From: Alphaproteobacteria bacterium
Lineage (GTDB): Bacteria > Pseudomonadota > Alphaproteobacteria > Sphingomonadales > Sphingomonadaceae
Assembly (NCBI GenBank): GCA_018970445.1
Contig: JAGWWF010000004.1
Coordinates: forward strand, 62,001-126,000
DNA: 64,000 nt
Direction of reading: 5' to 3'
Of the stretch, positions 18,192 through 27,998 are shown piece after piece. The notes below the pieces were generated by a model, which worked only from the letters and a program-made list of their open reading frames with translations, made no database searches and was not told the origin of the DNA. Position numbers and translations under genes: made by a program. Within the stretch, counting starts at the first letter, position 1. Every line of letters begins with the position of its first letter.

Positions 18192-19398
18192 GCCGCCCCA
18201 GCAGCCGCAGCCGCAGCGCGTTCAGCCGGATGAAGCCGGCGGCATCGCGCTGGTCATAGGCGCCGCGATCGTCCTCGAAGGTCACGATGCCGGCCGAATA
18301 GAGGCTGTGCGGCGATTTGCGGCCCACCACTTGCGCCTGGCCCTTGTACAGCTTCAGCCGCACCGTGCCGGTCACCCTGGCCTGGCTGTGATCGATGGCG
18401 GCCTGCAGCATCTCCCGCTCCGGCGCGAACCAGAAGCCGTTGTACAGCAGCTCGGCATATTTGGGCATCAGCTCATCCTTCAGATGCGCCGCGCCGCGAT
18501 CCAGCGTGATCTGTTCGATGCCGCGATGGGCGATGTGCAGGATGGTGCCGCCCGGCGTTTCATACATGCCGCGGCTCTTCATGCCCACGAAGCGGTTTTC
18601 CAGCAGATCCAGCCGCCCGATGCCATGCCGCTTGCCCAGTTCGTTCAGCTTCGCCAGCAGCGTCGCCGGGCTCAGCCCTTCGCCATTCACCGCCACTGCA
18701 TCGCCGCGTTCGAAATCCACGGTGACATATTCCGGGGTATCGGGCGCGTCTTCGGGGTGATCGGTGCGGCTATACACATAATCCGGCACCTCCTCCCACG
18801 GGTCTTCCAGCACCTTGCCCTCGGATGAGGTGTGCAGCAGGTTGGCATCGGTGGAAAACGGGCTCTCGCCGCGCTTGTCCTTCGCCACCGGAATCTGGTG
18901 CTGTTCGGCAAAGGCGATCAGCGCCTCGCGGCTGGTCAGATTCCATTCCCGCCACGGCGCGATGATGCGGATATCGGGCGACAGCGCGTAATAGCCCAGC
19001 TCGAACCGCACCTGGTCATTGCCCTTGCCGGTGGCCCCGTGGCTCACCGCATCGGCGCCCACAGCCCGCGCAATCTCGATCTGCCGCTTGGCGATCAACG
19101 GCCGCGCGATCGATGTGCCCAGCAGATACAGGCCTTCATACAGCGCATTGGCCCGCATCATCGGAAACACGAAATCGCGCACGAACTCCTCGCGCAGATC
19201 GTCGATGAAGATGTTTTCCGGCTTGATCCCCAGCAGCAGCGCCTTGGCCCGCGCCGGCTCCAGCTCCTCGCCCTGGCCCAGATCGGCGGTGAAGGTGACG
19301 ACCTCGCAACCATATTCGGTCTGCAACCATTTCAGGATCACGCTGGTATCCAGCCCGCCCGAATAGGCCAGCACCACCTTGTTGATCGAATCAGCCAT
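18178..19398 (-). CDS. argG: Argininosuccinate synthase
   Basis: A 406-residue enzyme that condenses citrulline and aspartate using ATP in arginine biosynthesis. The N-terminal PP-loop AYSGGLDTS is at 11-19; [26 protein letters not shown] and [17 protein letters not shown] are diagnostic of ArgG. Length is typical. It is preceded by a good ribosome site (GAAGGGATTTGCC) and followed by an overlapping membrane-protein gene. Convergent or neighbouring arginine genes are not present. Confidence 0.98.
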   Translation of the reverse strand: MADSINKVVLAYSGGLDTSVILKWLQTEYGCEVVTFTADLGQGEELEPARAKALLLGIKPENIFIDDLREEFVRDFVFPMMRANALYEGLYLLGTSIARPLIAKRQIEIARAVGADAVSHGATGKGNDQVRFELGYYALSPDIRIIAPWREWNLTSREALIAFAEQHQIPVAKDKRGESPFSTDANLLHTSSEGKVLEDPWEEVPDYVYSRTDHPEDAPDTPEYVTVDFERGDAVAVNGEGLSPATLLAKLNELGKRHGIGRLDLLENRFVGMKSRGMYETPGGTILHIAHRGIEQITLDRGAAHLKDELMPKYAELLYNGFWFAPEREMLQAAIDHSQARVTGTVRLKLYKGQAQVVGRKSPHSLYSAGIVTFEDDRGAYDQRDAAGFIRLNALRLRLLGRRDGR

Positions 19399-19468
19399 GG
19401 CAAATCCCTTCCATTGTGGCCCCGCGCCTATTTGCTAAGCTCTGCCAGAGCAAGCCGGAGAACGCGCC

Positions 19469-19876
19469 ATGGCCGCCACGCCCAAGACCGTGCCCACCAC
19501 CGCCAGCGTGCCCGATCACCTTGCCGCCCTCGAACCCGCCCGCCGCCGCGAAGAGGCGCAGGCCCTGTGCGCCCTGCTCGCAACCGTCTCCGGCCACCCG
19601 CCCGTGCTGTGGGGCGCCAGCATCATCGGCTTTGGCACCTATCCCACCAAGACCGGCCTGTGGCCCCGCCTCGGCTTCTCCCCCCGCAAGGCGCAGCACG
19701 TCGTCTATCTGATGGACGGCTTCACCGGCCAGGCCGATCTTCTGGCCCGCCTGGGCAAGGCCAGCACCGGCGTGTCGTGCCTGTATGTGAAAAGGCTGGC
19801 AGACATTGATACGGGCGTGCTCGCCGAAATGGCCCGGCGCTCGTGGGCGCTGATGGCACAGCGCCACCCGCTCTGA
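19469..19876 (+). CDS. DUF1801-domain protein
   Basis: A 135-residue protein of the DUF1801 (YdhG-like) fold. Recognisable parts: SVPDHLAALEPARRREEAQAL, WGASIIGFGTYPTKTG, FSPRKAQHVVYLMDGF and YVKRLADIDTGVLAEMARRS. Function in this family is not established. It diverges from argG with about 70 bp between starts; ribosome site GCCGGAGAAC precedes the ATG. Confidence 0.85.
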   Translation: MAATPKTVPTTASVPDHLAALEPARRREEAQALCALLATVSGHPPVLWGASIIGFGTYPTKTGLWPRLGFSPRKAQHVVYLMDGFTGQADLLARLGKASTGVSCLYVKRLADIDTGVLAEMARRSWALMAQRHPL

Positions 19877-19970
19877 TCCGCCGCCACAGACGCCATTTGC
19901 CACATTGGTTTGCGCGTCATCTGGCCCGATAGGGTGGCGTTCGGGGCAGGATCGCACCGGGGGGCAGCAC

Positions 19971-20354
19971 ATGGCAGCACAAGACGCGTTTCGCGAACCC
20001 GCCATCCGCATCATCGCGATGCCGGCCGATGCCAATCCAGCCGGCGACATCTTTGGCGGCTGGCTGATGGCGCAGATGGACATGGCCGCCGGCATCGCCG
20101 CCGCCCGGCGCAGCAAGGGCCGCTGCGCCACCGTCGCAGTTGAGGCGATGACCTTCCTGCAGCCGGTGCGCATCGGCGATGAACTCACCGTCTATGCCGA
20201 TCTGGTCAAGATCGGCCGCACCTCCATCACCATCGAAGTCGAAGCCTGGCGCCGCCCGCGCTCCGCCGAAGACCGCACCCAGGTGACCCACGCCCGCTTC
20301 GTGTTCGTGGCCATCGATGCCGACGGCAAGCCAAGGCCCGTCCCGCCAGCCTGA
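19971..20354 (+). CDS. Acyl-CoA thioesterase, YciA-like hotdog fold
   Basis: A 127-residue hotdog thioesterase. The signature MPADANPAGDIFGGWLMAQM at the N-terminal third contains the Asp used by YciA-type enzymes; AVEAMTFLQPVRIGDELTVYA and TSITIEVEAWRRP complete the fold. It would hydrolyse short or medium acyl-CoAs. The ATG at 19971 follows GGGGGGCAGCAC; an upstream in-frame GTG would add a non-conserved leader. It stands alone, 94 bp after the DUF1801 gene. Confidence 0.88.
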   Translation: MAAQDAFREPAIRIIAMPADANPAGDIFGGWLMAQMDMAAGIAAARRSKGRCATVAVEAMTFLQPVRIGDELTVYADLVKIGRTSITIEVEAWRRPRSAEDRTQVTHARFVFVAIDADGKPRPVPPA

Positions 20355-20439
20355 ACCCACCCCCAATCTATCCTCCCCCTCTGGGCGAGGTGTCGAGCAA
20401 GGCGAGGTGGAAGCGGGCGCGAGCGCAACACCCCGCCGC

Positions 20440-20478
20440 AAAAAAGCCTCCACCCCGGACCTGATCCGGTGCGGAGGC
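20440..20478 (-). terminator. Palindrome with U-tract on the minus strand
   Basis: GCCTCC (20446-20451) pairs with GGAGGC (20473-20478) and an inner CCGGA/TCCGG extends the stem. Read on the minus strand, the stem is followed directly by TTTTTT (20445-20440), the layout of an intrinsic terminator. The core CCCCGGACCTGATCCGG resembles a palindromic repeat I associate with many alphaproteobacterial intergenic regions. It could end minus-strand transcripts that read through from the peptidase gene. Confidence 0.6.
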
Positions 20479-20522
20479 ATTCTTCGTTGTGATCGGCCTG
20501 TCCTACAACGAACCAAATGGGT

Positions 20523-20528
20523 TATAAT
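20523..20528 (+). promoter_or_regulatory. Consensus -10 element implying a leaderless transcript
   Basis: A perfect TATAAT ends 7 nt before the ATG at 20536. With usual spacing the transcript would begin at or within a base or two of that ATG, giving a leaderless mRNA; indeed no Shine-Dalgarno precedes it. No convincing -35 box lies 16-18 bp upstream. Confidence 0.45.
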
Positions 20529-20535
20529 CTCGCGC

Positions 20536-21060
20536 ATGACCATGAACCAGGCCCCCACCGCCCTTCTGCGCCAACAGCACAACGGCTGGACGCCCGAACG
20601 CCAGCAGCGCTTTCTGGCGCATCTGGAGGTGCATGGCAGTGTGGCAGCGGCAGCGCGGCATGTGGGGTTGAGCCGGCAATCAGCCTATTGGCTGCGGCGG
20701 CAGCCGGTGGGGGCGGCGTTTGGCGCGGCCTGGGATGCGGCGCTGGCCGATCGGGATCGCCTGATCGACGACATGGCGATGGATCGCCTGATCGATGGAG
20801 AGGAGGAGGTGATCTTGCGCGACGGCGAGGTGATCGCCGTGCGGCGGCGGCCGGCCGATGTGCGCTTGCTGCTGTTCCAGCTCAAGCGGGTGGAAGAGCG
20901 AAAAATCGTGGAATTACAACGCCAGAATCCGGTGGATTCGACAATTGTGTCAAAACTGCGCGCCGAATTGCGGGCGATCATGGCGGCGCCGCATGATCAG
21001 GAGGATGATATTCTGGCCCCGGATTGGCCGGCGGCGCCGTTCACTTTTGCCGGCGAATGA
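20536..21060 (+). CDS. Helix-turn-helix protein of unknown role
   Basis: About 174 residues. A helix-turn-helix is visible near the N terminus: HGSVAAAARHVGLSRQSAYWLRRQP in two overlapping parts (AAAARHVGLSRQSAYWL as core). It continues with GAAFGAAWDAALADRDRL, a basic/acidic middle (EEEVILRDGEVIAVRRRPAD) and a helical end. The pattern resembles phage terminase small subunits and transposase-type HTH regions, but no phage genes are near. Start chosen at the ATG 20536 (another at 20542). Its 3' end overlaps the convergent peptidase gene by 20 nt. Function is not known; DNA binding is likely. Confidence 0.7.
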   Translation: MTMNQAPTALLRQQHNGWTPERQQRFLAHLEVHGSVAAAARHVGLSRQSAYWLRRQPVGAAFGAAWDAALADRDRLIDDMAMDRLIDGEEEVILRDGEVIAVRRRPADVRLLLFQLKRVEERKIVELQRQNPVDSTIVSKLRAELRAIMAAPHDQEDDILAPDWPAAPFTFAGE

Positions 21061-22525
21061 AGTCCCGCAAATCGTCTGACAATTTCTTCCGGTCCTGCTG
21101 ACGCACATACATCATGTGGCCGGCATCATAATAATGAAACTCCGTCCGGCCTGCGGGCCAGCCGGGGCGGTTCATCGAATATTCGGCAAAATGGAACGGG
21201 GTGGCAAAATCATACCAGCCCTGGCCCACCCAGACATGCAAGCGGCTGTTTTCGCGCAGGGTGCGGGCCAGGCCGGGGGCCACATTGACATAGGCATCGC
21301 GGCCCTGGCCCAGCCGCCAATCCCACGGGCCAACACCGCCGATGGAAACATAGGAACGATCCGTCTTGTAGCCCAGATCACCGCGCAAGTAAGCGTTCAC
21401 GGCCGCCGGGTATGAGGCATCGATGCCATAGAAGCTGGGATCATTGTCCGGCCCTTCGCCGGCATTGTCATAATCCTTGCCGGTATAGCGGGCATCGAGC
21501 CGGCCGATGGTGAGGCCCCGATCCCGCAGCAGTTCCTTGTAGAAGCGCCCCGGCGTGACCCGCAGATTGGCCTGTTCCAGATAGGTTTCCGACAGGCCGG
21601 TGAAGCGGGCCAATTGCTTGCGGACGGCGGCGCGTTCATCGGCGGGCAGGCTGTTGCCCTTCAACAGCGCGGCGATGTAGGGCCCGCTGGCAAAGGCGCG
21701 GGCCTCGGCGGCCCAGGCCTCCACCGTGGCCGGCTTGCCCGCCACCTTGTCGTGATACCAGGCAGCAGTGGCATAGCTGGCCACCAGGCCCATATATTGC
21801 AGTTCATTGCCCTCGTCCTCGGCCTCCAGGCTGAAATCCAGGATGGCGGAAATCAGGATGACGCCGTTGAGGGCCACATCGTTGTAACCCTTGTTCAGTT
21901 CATGGGCGACAGCGGCGGAACGGGTGGTGCCATAGGATTCGCCGCCCAGGAACTTGGGCGCGTTCCAGCGGTTGTGCTCGTTCAGCCACAGCCGGATGAA
22001 CTGGGCGATGGATTCGGCATCGGCGCGGACGCCCCAGAAGCTCTTGGGATCGGTCTTGCCCAGGGCATGGCTCCAGCCGGTGCCGACCGGATCGATGAAG
22101 ACGAGATCGGCGACATCCAGCAGCGATTCGGGATTGTCGGAAATGTCATAGGGCGCCGCGCCATCGTCCTTGGCATCGGGGATGTTCACCCGCTTGGGGC
22201 CAAAGGCGCCCATGTGCAGCCACAGGCTGCCCGATCCGGGGCCGCCGTTGAAGATGAAGAACACCGGGCGGTTGGGTTCGGGATTGTCCTTGAGGTACGT
22301 CGTGGCGAAGATGGCGGCGGTGGGCTTGCCGTCCTTGTCGGCCAGATAGGTTTCGCCGGCGATGGCGGTGTAGTTCATCTTGATGCCGCCAAAGGTGCCG
22401 GCGCGTTTGGCCACCACGCGGTTGGGGGCGGGGATCGCGGCCTCGGCCGGCTTGTCGGCAGTCTGGGCCGCCACAGGCAGGGCCAGCGCCGTTGCAAGGG
22501 CCAGCATCGAAACGAAACGCAGCAT
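21041..22525 (-). CDS. Exported S10-family serine carboxypeptidase
   Basis: A 494-residue protein with signal peptide (MLRFVSMLALATALALPVAAQ). The S10 family features are all present: oxyanion-loop NGGPGSGSLW, FIDPVGTGWS, the nucleophile Ser197 in LGGESYGT, and a C-terminal His in DAGHMMYV with an Asp candidate in between. Such enzymes remove C-terminal residues from peptides, here in the periplasm or outside the cell. Two ATGs follow GGGGAGG; 22525 gives 6-nt spacing, 22528 only 3. Confidence 0.93.
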   Translation of the reverse strand: MLRFVSMLALATALALPVAAQTADKPAEAAIPAPNRVVAKRAGTFGGIKMNYTAIAGETYLADKDGKPTAAIFATTYLKDNPEPNRPVFFIFNGGPGSGSLWLHMGAFGPKRVNIPDAKDDGAAPYDISDNPESLLDVADLVFIDPVGTGWSHALGKTDPKSFWGVRADAESIAQFIRLWLNEHNRWNAPKFLGGESYGTTRSAAVAHELNKGYNDVALNGVILISAILDFSLEAEDEGNELQYMGLVASYATAAWYHDKVAGKPATVEAWAAEARAFASGPYIAALLKGNSLPADERAAVRKQLARFTGLSETYLEQANLRVTPGRFYKELLRDRGLTIGRLDARYTGKDYDNAGEGPDNDPSFYGIDASYPAAVNAYLRGDLGYKTDRSYVSIGGVGPWDWRLGQGRDAYVNVAPGLARTLRENSRLHVWVGQGWYDFATPFHFAEYSMNRPGWPAGRTEFHYYDAGHMMYVRQQDRKKLSDDLRDFIRRQK

Positions 22526-22579
22526 CATGAACCTCCCCATGGATGCCACCCGATTAGCGGGCCGGCGGGAGGCGCGCAA

Positions 22580-22897
22580 TCAATAGCCGTCGGACGCGGC
22601 GGCCCAGGCGATCGGCGGCGGCGTGACGATGGGGGCGCGGGCCGGAGCGGGCGGCACCGGGGTGGCAGCGGCAGCCGGGGCGGCCGCGGCGGATCGGGCC
22701 AGCTGGCCCAGACCCCACGCCCCCACCGCCATGGCCGCCAGCCCCAGCGGCGACACGCGGCGCAGCGCAAAGGGCAGCGCCACGGCGGCCACGGTGCCGA
22801 TGGGGCCCAGATCAGCCCCCTTCACCCGGGCCGCGATCTGGCGGCTGGCGGCGGCGGCGGCGGCCCGAACGGCAAGACGGGCAAGCGGATTGGCCAT
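22580..22897 (-). CDS. Small Ala/Pro-rich membrane protein, unknown
   Basis: About 105 residues. The N terminus is a basic, Ala-rich helix (MANPLARLAVRAAAAAASRQ), the middle has one or two short hydrophobic stretches (IGTVAAVALPFAL, LGLAAMAVGAWGLGQLA), and the C terminus is a Pro/Ala-rich tail. AGGGAG lies 11 nt before the ATG at 22897. It is 54 bp upstream of the peptidase gene on the same strand. No family recognised. Confidence 0.55.
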   Translation of the reverse strand: MANPLARLAVRAAAAAASRQIAARVKGADLGPIGTVAAVALPFALRRVSPLGLAAMAVGAWGLGQLARSAAAAPAAAATPVPPAPARAPIVTPPPIAWAAASDGY

Positions 22898-22997
22898 GAT
22901 CTGCGACTCCCTGTGATGCGCCTGCATAACAGAAATCGGCGCGATGGTGCAGTGCAACAGGCTCGCGCCGGGCGGCCGGGCGCGCTATGCCAGCAGC

Positions 22998-23402
22998 ATG
23001 CCGCACCCCCGCCAATCGGTTCCCGATGCCCTGTTGCGCCTGTGGCTGGCGGCCGAACTGGCGCTGGCCGGGCTGCATGCCTGGCTGGCCCATGCCATGC
23101 GGGATTGGCCCGCCGATCTGCCAGGGCCGCAGCCGCTGCAATCGGTGGCGATAACCGAATTCATGGCGCTGTTCCTGGTGGTGCCGGCGGTGATCGTGGC
23201 GGCCCTGCGCTGGCACCGCACGCGGGATCGGCCGCTGGCCGGGCTGGCGCTCTTCTATGGCCTGGCGTCGGCGGCATCCTTCGCCGCCTGGGCGCAGGCC
23301 GATACCGCCGGCATGGTGCGGGCGCTGTTCTGGGCCGATGCCGGCATCGGCCTGGCCGCCGGGGCGGTGGCGATCCGGGCGATGCGGCTGCGCCGGGCCT
23401 AG
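22998..23402 (+). CDS. Small four-span membrane protein, unknown
   Basis: About 134 residues with four probable membrane segments: LRLWLAAELALAGLHAWLA, FMALFLVVPAVIVAAL, GLALFYGLASAASFAAWA and LFWADAGIGLAAGAVAIRAM. No motif recognised. The ATG at 22998 is preferred; an upstream GTG at 22944 adds a non-membrane leader. Its stop overlaps that of the next minus-strand gene by 4 nt. Confidence 0.6.
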   Translation: MPHPRQSVPDALLRLWLAAELALAGLHAWLAHAMRDWPADLPGPQPLQSVAITEFMALFLVVPAVIVAALRWHRTRDRPLAGLALFYGLASAASFAAWAQADTAGMVRALFWADAGIGLAAGAVAIRAMRLRRA

Positions 23403-24076
23403 TTGGCGATCCGCGCCGCGCTGGTGGCGCCCGACAGCGTGTCCACCGCTGTCACCCAGCCGGCGCCGGCCGGCACATCGGCGGCAAAGCGGCCAGTCTG
23501 GCCAGCCCATTTCATCGGCACGGCGGCGGTGCCCACCCAGGCCTTGAGTTCGAAGCGTTTTTCATCCCACAGCGTGCCCGGCGCAATCGGGCAGCCGCAC
23601 AGCATCGACACATCGGCCACCACCTGCCCGCCGTCGCGCCGGGCGGTGAGGGCCAGGCCGGGCAGATCGATCACCCAGCCATCGCCCACCACCGGCTGGC
23701 CGGGGATCAGCCAGCGCGTGTCGCTGGCCGCCACGGCGGTGCCGGCGGGTTTGAACGGGCCATTCACCGTCACCCGCACCGCCAGCGGCTCGGCGATGTC
23801 GATCACGGCGTCGAACCGGGCGGTCCGGTCGTCGGTCATCGGGGTGCCGCGCGGGCTGCCGGGCATGATCCTCGCGGTGTCGCCGGTGCCGCCTTCGATG
23901 CGGCCTTCGGCAAGCCTGGCACCGGTGGCGGCGTTGGCCAGCACCACATCCACTCCGCCCATGCCGGTGCCGATGAACTTGGCCCCCTGGCTTAGCACCC
24001 GGACGGTGACCGGCGTGGGCACCGCCAGCGCCGGGGCGGCAGCGATCAGGGCGATCAGGGGCAACAGGCGGATCAT
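23399..24076 (-). CDS. Exported protein of unknown function
   Basis: A 225-residue protein with signal peptide ([18 protein letters not shown]). The rest looks beta-rich, with a CGC motif in DVSMLCGCPIAPGTLW and a DGWVIDLPGLALTARRDGG repeat-like strand pattern. Such a motif could bind metal or form a disulfide. Its ATG overlaps the stop of the DJ-1/PfpI gene (ATGA), so the two are coupled. No family recognised. Confidence 0.68.
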   Translation of the reverse strand: MIRLLPLIALIAAAPALAVPTPVTVRVLSQGAKFIGTGMGGVDVVLANAATGARLAEGRIEGGTGDTARIMPGSPRGTPMTDDRTARFDAVIDIAEPLAVRVTVNGPFKPAGTAVAASDTRWLIPGQPVVGDGWVIDLPGLALTARRDGGQVVADVSMLCGCPIAPGTLWDEKRFELKAWVGTAAVPMKWAGQTGRFAADVPAGAGWVTAVDTLSGATSAARIAN

Positions 24077-24756
24077 GGTGCCTCTCCCATCAGGCGGGTG
24101 GCGGCAGCGCGCATTTCGGCGGCGCGGTGGCCCAGCCGCTGGTTGGTGATGCGTTCCACCTGGGCGACGATGTCGGGCCGGGCGGTGGCGGGGGTGCCGC
24201 CGGGCTGGCCTTCGGGATCATATTCCAGCGCCAGCCGGATGGTGGCGGCCACATCGGGGCCATGCAGGTGATCGACCACGCGAAAGGCAAAATCGATACC
24301 GCTGGTGACGCCGCCAGCCGAAATGATATTGCCATCGAACACGGTGCGCTGGGCCACGAATTCGGCCCCGAACAGCGGCAGATAATGGCCCCAGGCCCAA
24401 TGGCAGCCGGCCTTGCGGCCGGTCAACAGCCCGGCGGCGGCCAGGATCAGCGATCCGGTGCACACGCTGGTGATCCATTGCAGGCCCGGCGCCTGGGCGC
24501 GCAGCCAGGCGAGGATGTGGGCATCGTTCATGGCGGCCGAGCAGCCATAGCCGCCGGGGACGCACAGCAGGTCCAGCTGGCCCACATCGGCCAGCGTCGC
24601 GGTGGGCAGCAGGGCCAGCCGGCAATCGCTCATCACCGGGTCGAGCGTCTTGGCGACATAGTCCACGGTCGCGCCGGGCATGCGGCTGAGCACCTGGGCT
24701 GGCCCGGTCATGTCAAGCTGGGTCAACTGGTCATAAAGCAGGAAGCCGATGCGCAT
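24073..24756 (-). CDS. DJ-1/PfpI-family protein, isonitrile-hydratase-like
   Basis: A 227-residue member of the DJ-1/PfpI (class I glutamine amidotransferase-like) fold. The nucleophile elbow is Cys99 in [20 protein letters not shown], and [20 protein letters not shown] at the N terminus carries the acidic residue typical of the isonitrile hydratase InhA, whose Cys is at a similar position. It may convert isonitriles to N-formamides or act on another electrophile; substrate is inference. The ATG at 24756 follows AAGGAGAAGCGCC. Confidence 0.82.
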   Translation of the reverse strand: MRIGFLLYDQLTQLDMTGPAQVLSRMPGATVDYVAKTLDPVMSDCRLALLPTATLADVGQLDLLCVPGGYGCSAAMNDAHILAWLRAQAPGLQWITSVCTGSLILAAAGLLTGRKAGCHWAWGHYLPLFGAEFVAQRTVFDGNIISAGGVTSGIDFAFRVVDHLHGPDVAATIRLALEYDPEGQPGGTPATARPDIVAQVERITNQRLGHRAAEMRAAATRLMGEAP

Positions 24757-24898
24757 GGCGCTTCTCCTTGTTGGGCCTGCCATAGCGGGTTGGCATGGCT
24801 GGTGCCAGCCCGGCGGCCGGGCCGGCCGGGCGTTGTCGCATTGCAGCACCACTGGCCCTGTGCTACCTGCGCCGGCGTCTCAACGGATGGGCATCCAC

Positions 24899-26800
24899 AT
24901 GTCTGACAATGGCGCTTCGGCGTCTGGCACGGCCACACATTCCCAGAATCAATCGCTGCTTCCCCTGGCCATCGGCGCGATGGGCGTGGTGTTCGGCGAT
25001 ATCGGCACCAGCCCGCTGTATGCGATGAAGGAAGTGTTTGTTGGCCACCACCCGCTGGCGGCCGACCAGTTGCACATCTTTGGCGTGCTCAGCCTGGTGT
25101 TCTGGACGATGATGATCGTCGTCACGCTGAAATATGTGATGGTGATCATGCGGGCCGACAACCGTGGCGAGGGCGGGTCCATGGCGCTGTATGCGCTGAT
25201 CTCCCGCCAGCTGGGCAACAATGCGCAAACCAGCTTCATGGCGCTGCTGGGCGTGCTGGCCACGGCGCTGTTCTTTGGCGATTGCATCATCACGCCGGCG
25301 ATTTCGGTGCTGTCGGCGGTGGAAGGATTGACCACGGTTGATGCCCGCTTCGGCGATCTGGTGCTGCCGCTGGCGCTGGTGATCATCGTTGGCCTGTTCG
25401 TCATCCAGTCGCGCGGCACCGCCAGGGTGGGGGCGCTGTTCGGCCCGGTGATGCTGGTGTATTTTGCCGTGCTGGCGGTGCTGGGCGTCATCCAGATCGC
25501 CGCCAATCCCGACATATTGCTGGCGCTCAACCCGATCAACGCGGTGCATTTCTTTACGGCCGATCCGGGCCTTGCCTTCCTGGCGCTGGGCAGCGTGGTG
25601 CTGGCCGTGACCGGGGCCGAGGCGCTTTATGCCGACATGGGGCATTTCGGTGCCCGCCCCATCCGTGCCGCCTGGCTGTTCATGGCCTTTCCGGCGCTGA
25701 TGCTGAACTATCTGGGCCAGGGTGCGCTGATGATCGCCAACCCGGCGGCTTCGGCCAACCCCTTCTACCTGATGGCGCCGGAAGCCTTGCGGCTGCCGAT
25801 GGTGATCCTGGCCACGATGGCCACCATCATCGCCAGCCAGGCGGTGATTTCCGGTGCCTTTTCAGTCACCCAGCAGGCGATCCAGCTGGGCTTTCTGCCG
25901 CGCATGAAGATCGTCCACACCTCGGCATCGGCCTTTGGGCAAATCTATATCCCGGCGATCAACTGGACGCTGCTGGTGCTGGTGGTGCTGCTGGTGCTTG
26001 GTTTCCAGTCCTCCTCCAACCTGGCGGCGGCCTATGGCATTGCGGTGACGGGCACGATGTTCATTTCCACCTGCATGATCGCGGTGCCGATCCTGTTCAT
26101 CTGGCGCTGGAACCGCTGGCTGGCCTGGCCGCTGCTGATCGTGCTGGGCATTGTCGATGCGGCCTATTTTGCCTCCAACATCACCAAGATCCCCGATGGT
26201 GGCTGGTTCCCGCTGCTGGTGGGCCTGATCACCTTCACCGGGCTCACCACCTGGTCGCGCGGGCGGGCGCTTATGCAGGAACGCTTGCGCGATTCGTCGA
26301 TGCCGATGGATGTGTTCATCAAATCGGCCGCCAGCGCCGCCACCCGCGTGCCCGGAACCGCGGTGTTCATGACCACCAGCCCCGTGGGCGTGCCGCAGGC
26401 GCTGCTGCACAATCTGAAGCACAACAAGATTTTGCACGACCGCATCATGATCCTGACCGTGCTGATCGATGAAGTGCCCTATGTGTCCGACGAGGATCGC
26501 ATCGGCGTGAAGGAACTGGGCGGCGGTTTCTATCGCATCCTCATCCGCTATGGCTTCATGCAGGAAATCGACATTCCCGCCGTGCTCAAGACGGTGGAAA
26601 ACTGCGGGCCGCGGCTCAAGATGATGGAAACCAGCTTTTTCCTGTCGCGCCAGACGCTGCTGGCCAGCGACAAGCCGGGCATGGCGATCTGGCGCGAGCA
26701 TCTGTTCAGCTGGATGATGCGCAACGCCGAAAGCGCGATGGATTTCTTCAAGCTGCCCACCAACCGGGTGGTCGAACTGGGCAGCCAGGTCGAAATCTGA
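24899..26800 (+). CDS. kup: Kup-type potassium transporter
   Basis: A 633-residue K+ uptake permease. Diagnostic KUP blocks: [17 protein letters not shown] near the N terminus, [16 protein letters not shown]-like segment ([15 protein letters not shown]), NYLGQGALM and [12 protein letters not shown]. About twelve membrane spans are followed by a cytoplasmic C-terminal domain ([24 protein letters not shown]). It moves K+ with H+ into the cell. The ATG at 24899 (MSDNGAS) is used; one at 24887 is possible. A LytS-type kinase gene follows by 48 bp on the same strand. Confidence 0.95.
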   Translation: MSDNGASASGTATHSQNQSLLPLAIGAMGVVFGDIGTSPLYAMKEVFVGHHPLAADQLHIFGVLSLVFWTMMIVVTLKYVMVIMRADNRGEGGSMALYALISRQLGNNAQTSFMALLGVLATALFFGDCIITPAISVLSAVEGLTTVDARFGDLVLPLALVIIVGLFVIQSRGTARVGALFGPVMLVYFAVLAVLGVIQIAANPDILLALNPINAVHFFTADPGLAFLALGSVVLAVTGAEALYADMGHFGARPIRAAWLFMAFPALMLNYLGQGALMIANPAASANPFYLMAPEALRLPMVILATMATIIASQAVISGAFSVTQQAIQLGFLPRMKIVHTSASAFGQIYIPAINWTLLVLVVLLVLGFQSSSNLAAAYGIAVTGTMFISTCMIAVPILFIWRWNRWLAWPLLIVLGIVDAAYFASNITKIPDGGWFPLLVGLITFTGLTTWSRGRALMQERLRDSSMPMDVFIKSAASAATRVPGTAVFMTTSPVGVPQALLHNLKHNKILHDRIMILTVLIDEVPYVSDEDRIGVKELGGGFYRILIRYGFMQEIDIPAVLKTVENCGPRLKMMETSFFLSRQTLLASDKPGMAIWREHLFSWMMRNAESAMDFFKLPTNRVVELGSQVEI

Positions 26801-26848
26801 TCGTCACGGCGGTTTGGCCTTTTGCACGGCACAGGCTATGGTGCGGCC

Positions 26849-27994
26849 ATGGCTGAACCCCGCGTGGCCCAAGGCTTTTTCCACGACAAGAACCGCGCCT
26901 TCTGGTTGCTGCAGGGCGGCGGCTGGCTGGCCTATCTGCTGCTGCGGGCGCTGTCGGGCCTCGCCAATTCCATGGGCCTGGCCTTCGTGCTGCCGGCGAT
27001 CATCGTCACCGTCACCGGCGCATCCATCACCCTGCTGCTGGCCGCCGCCTATCGCCGGCTGATCGCCATGAAGCCGATCGTCACCTGGACGGCGACCGCG
27101 CTGCTGCTGGTGGCGGCCTCCGCGCTGTTTTCGGTGCTGGAGGTGTGGGCCCATGCCACCTTCTATCAACCCGGCTGGCAGCCGCAGGGGGTGGAGTTTC
27201 TGGGCGCCATCCTGCTCGATTTCTCCGTGCTCGGGGCCTGGACGGGGCTGTATTACGGCATCAACTATTATCTGCTGCTGGCCGAACAGTCCGAACGCAT
27301 GATCACCATGGCGGCGCAGGCCAACACGGCGCAACTGGCCATGTTGCGCTATCAGCTCAACCCGCATTTCCTGTTCAACACGCTGAACAGCATTTCCACC
27401 CTGGTGCTGCTGAAACAGACCGACCGGGCCAATGCCATGCTGTCCCGCCTCGCCTCCTTCCTGCGCTACAGCCTGGTGGGCGAACGCGAGGGCCTGGCCA
27501 CCGTGGCGCAGGAGGCCGAGGCGCTGAAGCTGTATCTGGATATCGAGCGCACCCGCTTCGAAGCCCGCCTGCGCACAAGGTTCGACATCGCACCCGAAGT
27601 GATGGAGGCCCGGCTGCCCTCGCTGCTGCTGCAACCGCTGATCGAAAATGCCATCAAATATGCCGTCACCCCGGCCGAAGACGGCGCCGACATCCTGGTG
27701 GACGCGCGCCGCATGGGTGATCGGCTGGTGATCACCATCGCCGATACCGGGCCGGGCCTGGGCGGGGTGCCGGCCGAAGCCGGCGGCACCGGCGTGGGCC
27801 TGGCCAATATCCGCGACCGGCTGGTGCAAAGCTATGGCCCCGATCACCGCCTCGAACTGGCCGACAATGATCCCCACGGCCTGATCGTGCTGATCGACGT
27901 GCCCTATCAGACAGATGCGGTGCCGCCGCCCGCCGCCAGGCCTCCACTCGTCGCAAATCCGGTTGCCGCACCGCAACTGGCCCCCCAGATGTAA
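26849..27994 (+). CDS. LytS-type membrane sensor histidine kinase
   Basis: A 381-residue kinase of the His_kinase (LytS/YehU) family. Four membrane spans occupy residues 20-150 (WLAYLLLRALSGLA, VLPAIIVTVTGASITLLLA, ALLLVAASALFSVLEVW, LLDFSVLGAWTGLYYGI). The phospho-acceptor is His173 in LRYQLNPHFLFNTLNSIS; the ATPase part has LLLQPLIENAIKYAV (N box), ADTGPGLGG and GVGLANIRDRL. A short Pro/Ala-rich tail extends past the usual end. The LytTR regulator starts 4 bp downstream. The signal sensed is unknown. Confidence 0.93.
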   Translation: MAEPRVAQGFFHDKNRAFWLLQGGGWLAYLLLRALSGLANSMGLAFVLPAIIVTVTGASITLLLAAAYRRLIAMKPIVTWTATALLLVAASALFSVLEVWAHATFYQPGWQPQGVEFLGAILLDFSVLGAWTGLYYGINYYLLLAEQSERMITMAAQANTAQLAMLRYQLNPHFLFNTLNSISTLVLLKQTDRANAMLSRLASFLRYSLVGEREGLATVAQEAEALKLYLDIERTRFEARLRTRFDIAPEVMEARLPSLLLQPLIENAIKYAVTPAEDGADILVDARRMGDRLVITIADTGPGLGGVPAEAGGTGVGLANIRDRLVQSYGPDHRLELADNDPHGLIVLIDVPYQTDAVPPPAARPPLVANPVAAPQLAPQM

Positions 27995-27998
27995 CGCC

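Noticed and set aside
20536-21060. Prophage remnant based on the terminase-like HTH protein
   Set aside because: No capsid, tail, integrase or lysis genes nearby and base composition matches the surroundings.
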